Positions 58,657-64,000 of a DNA stretch of 64,000 nucleotides are shown piece by piece. The number at the start of each line of letters is the position of its first letter. Within the stretch, counting starts at the first letter, position 1. Under the pieces are notes generated by a model, which saw only the letters and a list, made by a program, of their open reading frames with translations, did no database searches and was not told where the DNA came from. A program made the position numbers and the translations under genes. The stretch covers positions 75,803,786-75,867,785 of the forward strand of contig NC_087065.1 of the NCBI RefSeq assembly GCF_963678635.1, given 5' to 3'. Source of the stretch: Symsagittifera roscoffensis (Eukaryota > Xenacoelomorpha > Acoela > Convolutidae).

Positions 58657-58998
58657 AGTTTTTAACAAAATGAAAATATTCGTAATTTGACGGCAATGCA
58701 AACGTACCACAAACAAGATTTAGTTAAATCACTTAACGCTGCCTACCCGATTCCGTCAGTATCAAAATGTCTCTTAGATCTCCCACGACTAAGCTAGTGG
58801 CTCAGCTAAAGTTACACACAGGGTCTACCCAGTATTGATATAATGCTAACTCAACCCTGTTGTGTAGTATAACAGTATCACTAAGTTTCCACAAGATATA
58901 ATCAACACACCAAACACAATAGATAGTCAGATAAGAATATCCTACAGGTGACAGCGACCTTTTGTCAGTATCAATTTATCGCCACACAATTTATCAAG

Positions 58999-59043
58999 TC
59001 ACTGCTTTGTTAAAATTAAACAATTTTTGATAAAAAGCAGTGA
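58999..59043. other. Strong leader hairpin
   Basis: Perfect 10-bp arms TCACTGCTTT / AAAGCAGTGA enclose 25 nt that contain a second inverted pair (AAAATT/AATTTT). It lies about 340 nt upstream of the Gag ATG, where packaging or dimerisation signals are often found. Function is inferred only. Confidence 0.6.
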
Positions 59044-59087
59044 TGATTCAGAAACAGATCAATAAAACTTAGTCTTAAAGAAAAAGA

Positions 59088-59452
59088 CTTCCCCCAATCG
59101 GAACGATCCGAAAGAACGAAGCCCAGGACACATTCTTCTCAAGTGGGTGTGTATCTGCCTAATACATCCACCGAGGTCTTCTTTTGGGTGTCCTGCGATT
59201 GCCCGAGCTGTCCTACTAAGTAGCTCAAGGCAACCTCTGATCGAAAATTCGTCAAGTCCAGGAGCGCCAGGAGCGCCATAAAAACGTCTATGAAAAAGCT
59301 CTCCCACACTCGGACTGCTCCAAGTGCACGAGAGTAGGGAACAATTTTTCTTCTCAAGTGGGTGTGTATTTGCCTAATACACCCACCGAGGTCTTCCTTT
59401 ATTTGTTCCCGGATTGCCCGAACTTTCCTATTAAGTAGCTCAAGGCAACCAC
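59088..59452. repeat. Diverged tandem duplication of about 216 bp in the leader
   Basis: TTCTCAAGTGGGTGTGTAT occurs at 59,135 and 59,351, each followed by CCTAATACA, CCACCGAGGTCTTC, GATTGCCCGA and AAGTAGCTCAAGGCAACC. The copies differ at many positions. Small ORFs on the minus strand arise from this repeat and are not supported as genes. Confidence 0.85.
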
Positions 59453-59693
59453 ACAACCAAAATCACAATCAAAAAAAATTTTGTTCGGGTACTTCTGATA
59501 CACCCAATGTAGAATCCAAAGTTGATCACGAATTTCCGGGTCAAAATGGGTTCTTATGATCCTGGTAAGCACGCCAAATATCCTAATATGATCCTAATTA
59601 AATGGAAATTTTCCGTTTCCCAAATTGCCACAGAATGTTTACTCAAGTCTCTAACAAGGAAGATCGTTAGAAGGTTTAAGACACTCCGGAGGG

Positions 59694-59813
59694 TTACCTC
59701 GGAGGGTACCTTGATCACCCAAGTTACTTCGGAGGGTACCTTAATCACCCAAGTTACTTCGGAGGGTCCCTTAATCACCCGAGTTACTTCGGAGGGTCCC
59801 CCTAAATTTACTA
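59694..59813. repeat. 30-bp minisatellite, about four units
   Basis: Units start TTACCTCGG or TTACTTCGG at 59,694, 59,724, 59,754 and 59,784. Each contains CGGAGGGT and most contain ATCACCC. The last unit degenerates after GGAGGGTCCCC. Confidence 0.88.
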
Positions 59814-61374
59814 AGGAGGGTCAATAAGATGCTTGGTATGCTCCGGAGGGTTACTTCGGAGGGTACCTCCAAAATTTTCAAATTTTTTTGATCTCGCTTA
59901 GGAGGTTCTCCCACTAGCTTATATAGCCTATATAGGTTCTGAAAGACTTTTTCCGCAATTCCGGTCGAAAGTGCCTAAAAATACTCGAAATGAGCGTAGT
60001 AGCCCTGTACGGCACTGGAATAATGCAAAAAACCGGACCAAAATTGGTTAAGAAACAAAAATTTGGCCAAAAACTATCAAATTTGGACCCTCCGATTCCT
60101 TCCTTTTCCAAACCTTAAGTCGTTAGCTCTATCCACGGAGCTACTCGGAGGGTTACCCAAAAATTTCTCTAGTAACTGAGCACGTTATGCTAGCACGCTC
60201 CCAACGCAAAAAATTTTATTGCTCTAACTCCAAAAACTCAAAAACTCGATCCCCAAAACAGATTGACAAATTACAGAAAATTATCAAAATTTTTATCGAA
60301 AAATTTCAGTTTTTCTAACTTCTACTGAGTCTTTGCTCACGCGGTTTCTTTAGTGAAGGGGATCGAAATACGTAGCTACTCTCTATATAAAAGCTTTTTG
60401 CCTATCGGAAAAGCTCGGATATCCGAAAATTTGGGGGTCTACAGTTTGGTCGAAAATTGGTAATTTTCGACAAAAATTGGGTGTTTCTTGTGTCTAAATA
60501 GGAGATAAGTAATATATAATAAGGATAATAATCTATTAATAGTCGTTAATGAATAGTACTATACCCTCCTTTGCACCAAAACACCCGAATTAAGACCCTT
60601 AACTCGGAAATTTGTAATCGATGGAGGGTACAATCGGACCGCGCCAATCGTGCCTCCCACCACTTAAGTTTTAATGAAATAGAACCCGAACGATACTAAA
60701 ATTGCTTCAACGATACCCAACAGTCGTTGCGGATGTTGCCCTTGATGTCCCTGTTGAGCGTGGAACACGTCGGTCAGCTTGCCACTCTACCCTCCGGTCA
60801 CCGGCAAAATCACCATTAACGTGCTTAAACACTCAAATTACACTCGAGGGAGGGTATCCAACCCTTCACCAAAACACACAATCTTTCTATCAGAAACGAT
60901 ATAAATCAATCTGAAACAACAACAAATAGGAAGGCAGATCACATCTCGTCCGGAAACAACATATAAACTGTCACTTTATGTTTTTTACTGTTTTTGGTCT
61001 TTTTTGTATTTTTTACTGTTTTTTGTACTTTTTGTTTTTAAATAAATTTATTTTTGGCTTTTTCTTGGTTATACACTATTTTTGTTCGGTTTTACGCTTT
61101 CTCTTTAATTGTTTTTGGTCCTGGGACCTCAGGACAAGCGGGCTCTAGATTTCCCACCTAACCCTCCGGATCCAGGAATTTTCGGTGTTAACTAAGTTAA
61201 AAACTAAATTGCACTAGACGGAGGGTACGCACCTTCCCCCTAGTACAACAACGGTCATTAAGGCCTCTAACTCGGGCATACGCCCGGAGCGGAGGGTTCG
61301 TCGCTGAAACGCTTGCTGATCATGATGGTTTCATGCCTTTAACAGCCCACCCAGGAGCGCCATAAAAACGTCTA

Positions 61375-62256
61375 TGTAACATTCGCCCAAATATCACACA
61401 GCGACGGAGCGTAGAAAAAGTACCTATTAATGACTGGCAGGCGTCAGTTACCTTAATTCTACTCGTTTTTCACCGTCTCGACCTTGCCAGTTGATTTTCT
61501 GGTCTGTCTAGGGCAAAGTAAGAAGTTACCATTTTTAGGCCATCAGTCAAACGACCCTTGATCAGCTTTCGTTTACATGCGAACACAACCACATAGCTGA
61601 GTCTCGGATCCTCAGACTACGTGATTGTCATTAAAAACACGGCTCGAACAACCTATTTTAACATGTTTTTGTGTGACAGTTTTATATTAAATCCATTGCA
61701 GATGGATTGACCCTTTCCTTTTTCTAGCTACTCATATTCTGAAATATCAGATAATAACGGTGTTAATTAAGATCTATGACATTACAGCAGCTATACAGTC
61801 AGTCTACACAGTCCCTTCACATAGACAGTCTCTGGGGGACCAAGCCTCCGCTCCCGTAATATTCTTGAGATAACGCTCTTATCTCTTATATTTCGTGTCC
61901 CGGGAGGGTTCCGTGGTATATTTCTTCCCCCACTGAAGCCTCTTTCTCCACGAATATCCGTCGCTAAGGTTCTTATCGTGTGTTATTGCCACGATAAGAG
62001 GCTTCGTAATTTTTCGTCTCTGGTACGACTGTTTTCCACATATCTGTCGTTGTTCTGATTTCCCGTCTTTTTTTTAGTCAAAATGGCCGTCTTTTTCTAT
62101 TTCTCAGAAATATTCACTCTTCAATCGAAATTTTAAAAATAAAAATTCTAGAATATTCTGACCCTCCTTCGCAACACTTTTTCGTTCATAAGGCCTTTAG
62201 TCGTCCTTTTTTACGTCGCCGGAAGGTTGTGCTGTGCCATCTGGCAGAATGGCACA
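61375..62256 (-). repeat. LTR3, 5' LTR of element B
   Basis: 882 bp, same ends as LTR2 and a near-identical sequence. It carries both hairpins (61,867-61,885 and 61,972-61,998) and a minus-strand TATA-like AAATATAAG near 61,886-61,894. As the 5' LTR it should hold the active promoter. Its outer edge cuts element A's ORF2. The frame of that gene runs on into the LTR for about 20 codons (ending VKKDD), which is fortuitous. Confidence 0.93.
61972..61998. other. Conserved LTR hairpin 2 (LTR3 copy)
   Basis: Perfect 9-bp stem CTTATCGTG / CACGATAAG with loop TGTTATTGC. Hairpin 1 of this LTR is at 61,867-61,885. Confidence 0.65.
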
Positions 62257-62838
62257 ACGCTTAGCGCATGCTATCGCAGAATCGTCTTTTGAAATCAACG
62301 CTCGCAGAGCTTCCATCAACTCCAGCTCCTGTTCCCGTGATTTCGAATCATTACTGGCTTCATATTCCGCCTTCTTGATGCCCATCAAGCACCAAGCCAA
62401 CCGTACTCGCAGATCAGTTCTCATGCAAGGATGAGCCAGGTATGCAGCCACCGTCGCAGGTGCATGCATCGACTCGTCAAAGTATCTCCGGAGGGCCGCC
62501 CTCCAGGAAATTTCTAGTAGTTTTTCCAATGCGATTTCGTTCGCTTCAGAGGACATTACCGTGCCGTATTCTTTCCGATTTAAGTTTGCATTCTCCGTAA
62601 GCTCTTTCAGATATTCCTGCATGGCTCGCTTCTCGCTCCAAGCCATCAGGTGCCCTCTCGCGGAGTTTCTCGCTTTCAACATCTCCACATAACCTGCTGC
62701 TGGATCTCCCATGTGGACCGATTCCGGCAGAGTGACTCGACTGTACTCGACCACGCTGAGTTGTCCTTCCAGTTTCAACTTTGCCATGTTGGTCCGTGAG
62801 GGCCTGTAATCTTCAAGTCCTCCAGATCCACATTGACT
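62257..62838 (-). pseudogene. Element A ORF2, upstream fragment
   Basis: An open frame, mostly helical and charged, running from the satellite edge to LTR3: KLKLEGQLSVVEYSRVTL, then WRAALRRYFDESMHAPATV, then REQELELMEALRALISKDD, ending AIACAKR. No family recognised. The first Met (near 62,786, MAKLKLEG) is probably internal. A second frame upstream of it reads NVDLEDLKITGPHGPTW, which looks equally protein-like, so a small frameshift near 62,785 is likely. Its last codon, CGT (62,257-62,259), is repeated at the start of the other half (41,715-41,717), and both are in the same frame. The coding sequence is cut off by satellite at about 62,838. Confidence 0.65.
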
Positions 62839-64000
62839 GGTAAAATAGAAAGGTTGGAATAGGTTTTTCAATTTATTAAGATAGGCAATGGGTTCAGTGT
62901 GATGTTATGAGAATGATAAAAAAACGGTATTTTTTTCTGGATTGTGTGAAATGTCTAGCTTTTTCGCAAAAATTTCGGCGCGCGTTATCTAACTGGTAAG
63001 TTTCATTGGTGTAATACGTGAGAATAGATTTTCCAATATATTAAAATTGGTTATAAGTTTCAGATTTTCAGATGTTAAGAGGATGGCTTTCGAGAAAAAT
63101 TTTTTTGGCGTCCGGGTTTACCAAAGTTAAGATTCGGCGCCCGAATTTCTCAAGTCTTAGGAAAGTGTTTAGATTTCCCTATGTACAAGGATTAGAAATT
63201 CATTTAAGGGAATTAGGAACTCATCAAGATAGGGAATAGGTTTTCCCATTGTTTTATTAAGAGTGTATTAAGATAGGTAATGGTAAGGTTTCAGTGTCAT
63301 GGTAAGAGAATGGTAAGAAAATCAGTTTTTTATTTAATTTCGTGCGGAAATGTCTAACTTTTCGCTTAAACTTCGGCGCACGTTATCTAACTGGTAAATA
63401 TCATTGGTGTAATGCTTGGGAATTGATTTTCCAGTGTTTTAGGATTGGTTATAGGTTTCAGAGTTTCAGATGGTAAGATGATAAGTTATGAGAAAAAAAT
63501 TTTGGCACCCGATTTTACCGATGTGTAAGATTCTGCGCCCGAATTTCCCGTGTATTAGGATAGTGCATAGATTTCCCTATGTATGAGGATAGAAATTCAT
63601 TGTAGGGAATTAGGAACTCATTAAGATAGGGAATACTTTCCCATTGTTTTATTAAGAGTGTATTAAGATAGGAAATGGTAAGGTTTTAGTGTGATGGTAA
63701 GAGAATGGTAAGAAAAACGTTTTTTTATTTAATTTCGTGCGGAAATGTCCAATTTTTTGCAAAAATTTCGGCGCACGTTATCTAATTGGTAAATATCATA
63801 TGTGAATAACGTGTAATTTGATTTTCCAAGGTATTAAGATTGGTTATATGTTTCAAAGTTTCAGATGGTAAGATGATATGTTTCGAGAAAAAAATTTTTG
63901 GCGCCCGATTTTACCGATGCTTAAGATTTGGCGCCCGATTTTCCCATGTAAAAGGATATTGTATAGATTTCCCTATGCAAAAGGATTAGAAATACACTGC
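62839..64000. repeat. Satellite array, right flank (B end, C, then A monomers)
   Basis: It begins with the end of a class B unit (TGGTAAAATAGAAAGG), then class C (about 62,935-63,200, with AAGTCTTAGGAAAG), then class A to the window end. The order matches 35,230-36,000 and 33,450-34,515. The window ends in AGAAATACACTGC, the start of the next diverged class B unit as seen at 34,508 and 37,080. The array therefore continues on both sides of the transposon block. Confidence 0.92.

Larger units (their letters stand above)
58657..61374 (-). promoter_or_regulatory. 2.7-kb 5' leader of element B
   Basis: Noncoding sequence between the 5' LTR and the Gag ATG; every reading frame here is short and unsupported. 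It contains a strong hairpin (58,999-59,043), a diverged tandem duplication (59,088-59,452), a 30-bp minisatellite (59,694-59,813), scattered GGAGGGT/ACCCTCC words, a T-rich block (60,975-61,085) and a 26-bp repeat of its first bases. A possible primer-binding site is TGGCGCTCCTGGG, starting about 12 nt after the LTR. It has the TGG start expected of a tRNA primer site, but I could not match it to a tRNA and the gap is longer than usual. Confidence 0.6.
41718..62256 (-). mobile_element. Element B: 20.5-kb Ty3/gypsy-type LTR retrotransposon with two polyprotein genes
   Basis: It is bounded by near-identical LTRs, LTR3 as the 5' LTR and LTR2 as the 3' LTR. Flanking both sides is ACG (41,715-41,717 and 62,257-62,259), a 3-bp candidate target duplication. 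The target was element A's ORF2, whose frame is in register on both sides. Sense order is leader, Gag-Pol with macrodomain, hairpin spacer, ORF2, 3' noncoding tract, LTR2. The pol order protease-RT-RNase H-integrase identifies the Ty3/gypsy group. At 20.5 kb it is far longer than the 5-10 kb usual for that group. Frame breaks in both genes and an altered RNase H residue suggest the copy is not autonomous, but the close LTR identity indicates a fairly recent insertion. Confidence 0.87.
37843..62838 (-). mobile_element. Element A: Ty3/gypsy-type LTR retrotransposon, 5'-truncated and split by element B
   Basis: In transcriptional order (minus strand) it consists of a fragment of a second polyprotein gene (62,838-62,257), then inserted element B (41,718-62,256), then the rest of that gene (41,717-39,578), a 3' noncoding tract and LTR1. 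No 5' LTR, gag or pol of A remains. The sequence changes to class B satellite at about 62,838. On the outer left side LTR1 meets satellite at CCAATTT. The outer right side resumes at an earlier point of the satellite unit, so no target-site duplication is left. Loss of the 5' part by recombination between satellite copies is the simplest reading. Assignment to A rests on the continuing reading frame across B and on the shared LTR type. Confidence 0.72.

Noticed and set aside
58657-58716. Gag-Pol start upstream of 58,656
   Set aside because: The frame is open but has no ATG. The first ATG is at 58,654-58,656.
59059-59456. Minus-strand ORFs of 82 and 105 codons in the leader as small genes
   Set aside because: They arise from the two copies of a noncoding tandem duplication in different frames, with no shared protein conservation.
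60383-60390. TATATAAA as a promoter in the leader
   Set aside because: It lies on the plus strand, opposite to the element's genes, with no plus-strand gene downstream.

Overview
This is eukaryotic repeat DNA, almost certainly from an animal. It has no bacterial-style gene packing. A long AT-rich satellite array (about 1-37,842, resuming at 62,839-64,000) surrounds a 25-kb block (37,843-62,838) of moderate GC content, made of nested Ty3/gypsy-type LTR retrotransposons that all read on the minus strand. I found no ordinary host gene, tRNA, rRNA or CRISPR array. The species cannot be named from sequence alone.

Satellite. Three related monomer classes are interleaved. Class A (about 380-400 bp) fills 1-16.15 kb. 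Class B (about 680 bp, often truncated or fused) first appears at about 16.15 kb. Class C (about 280-370 bp) always follows a B unit. The classes share a core containing the word ATGGTAAG, and A looks like a diverged dimer of half-units of about 175 and 217 bp. Several higher-order duplications are visible: offsets of 8.6-9.0 kb, about 2.72 kb and 1,596 bp on the left, and about 1,690, 1,544 and 2,574 bp on the right.

Transposons. Three LTRs of about 880 bp are present: LTR1 37,843-38,726, LTR2 41,718-42,593 and LTR3 61,375-62,256. LTR2 and LTR3 are near-identical and bound element B, 20,539 bp long. B interrupts the second polyprotein gene of a related element A. The two halves of A's gene (62,838-62,257 and 41,717-39,578) meet B at a duplicated ACG and are in the same reading frame across the insertion. 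A keeps its 3' LTR (LTR1). Its 5' part, including gag-pol, is missing at the satellite junction near 62,838.

Element B, in transcriptional (minus) order: LTR3; a 2.7-kb leader with repeats and a strong hairpin; Gag-Pol (ATG at 58,656) with capsid, two CCHC knuckles, aspartic protease, RT, RNase H, a long linker with SGES repeats, integrase, an acidic region and a degenerate macrodomain; a 464-bp inter-ORF spacer with three hairpins; and a second polyprotein gene (ORF2, 48,779-43,444) with a coiled coil, an SGNH-hydrolase domain with all catalytic motifs, a second degenerate SGNH-like region and unrecognised C-terminal modules; then a 3' noncoding tract and LTR2.

State of the copy. The first 7.07 kb of Gag-Pol is uninterrupted. 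After that come a frame change before the integrase, another after it, and single in-frame stops. ORF2 has four in-frame stops and three frame changes. RNase H has Ala where a catalytic Asp is expected. This copy is therefore probably not autonomous, although some of the stops could be recoding sites. The most interesting content is the architecture: a giant Ty3-type element carrying macrodomain and SGNH modules, with a second gene that appears to be exchanged between related elements.
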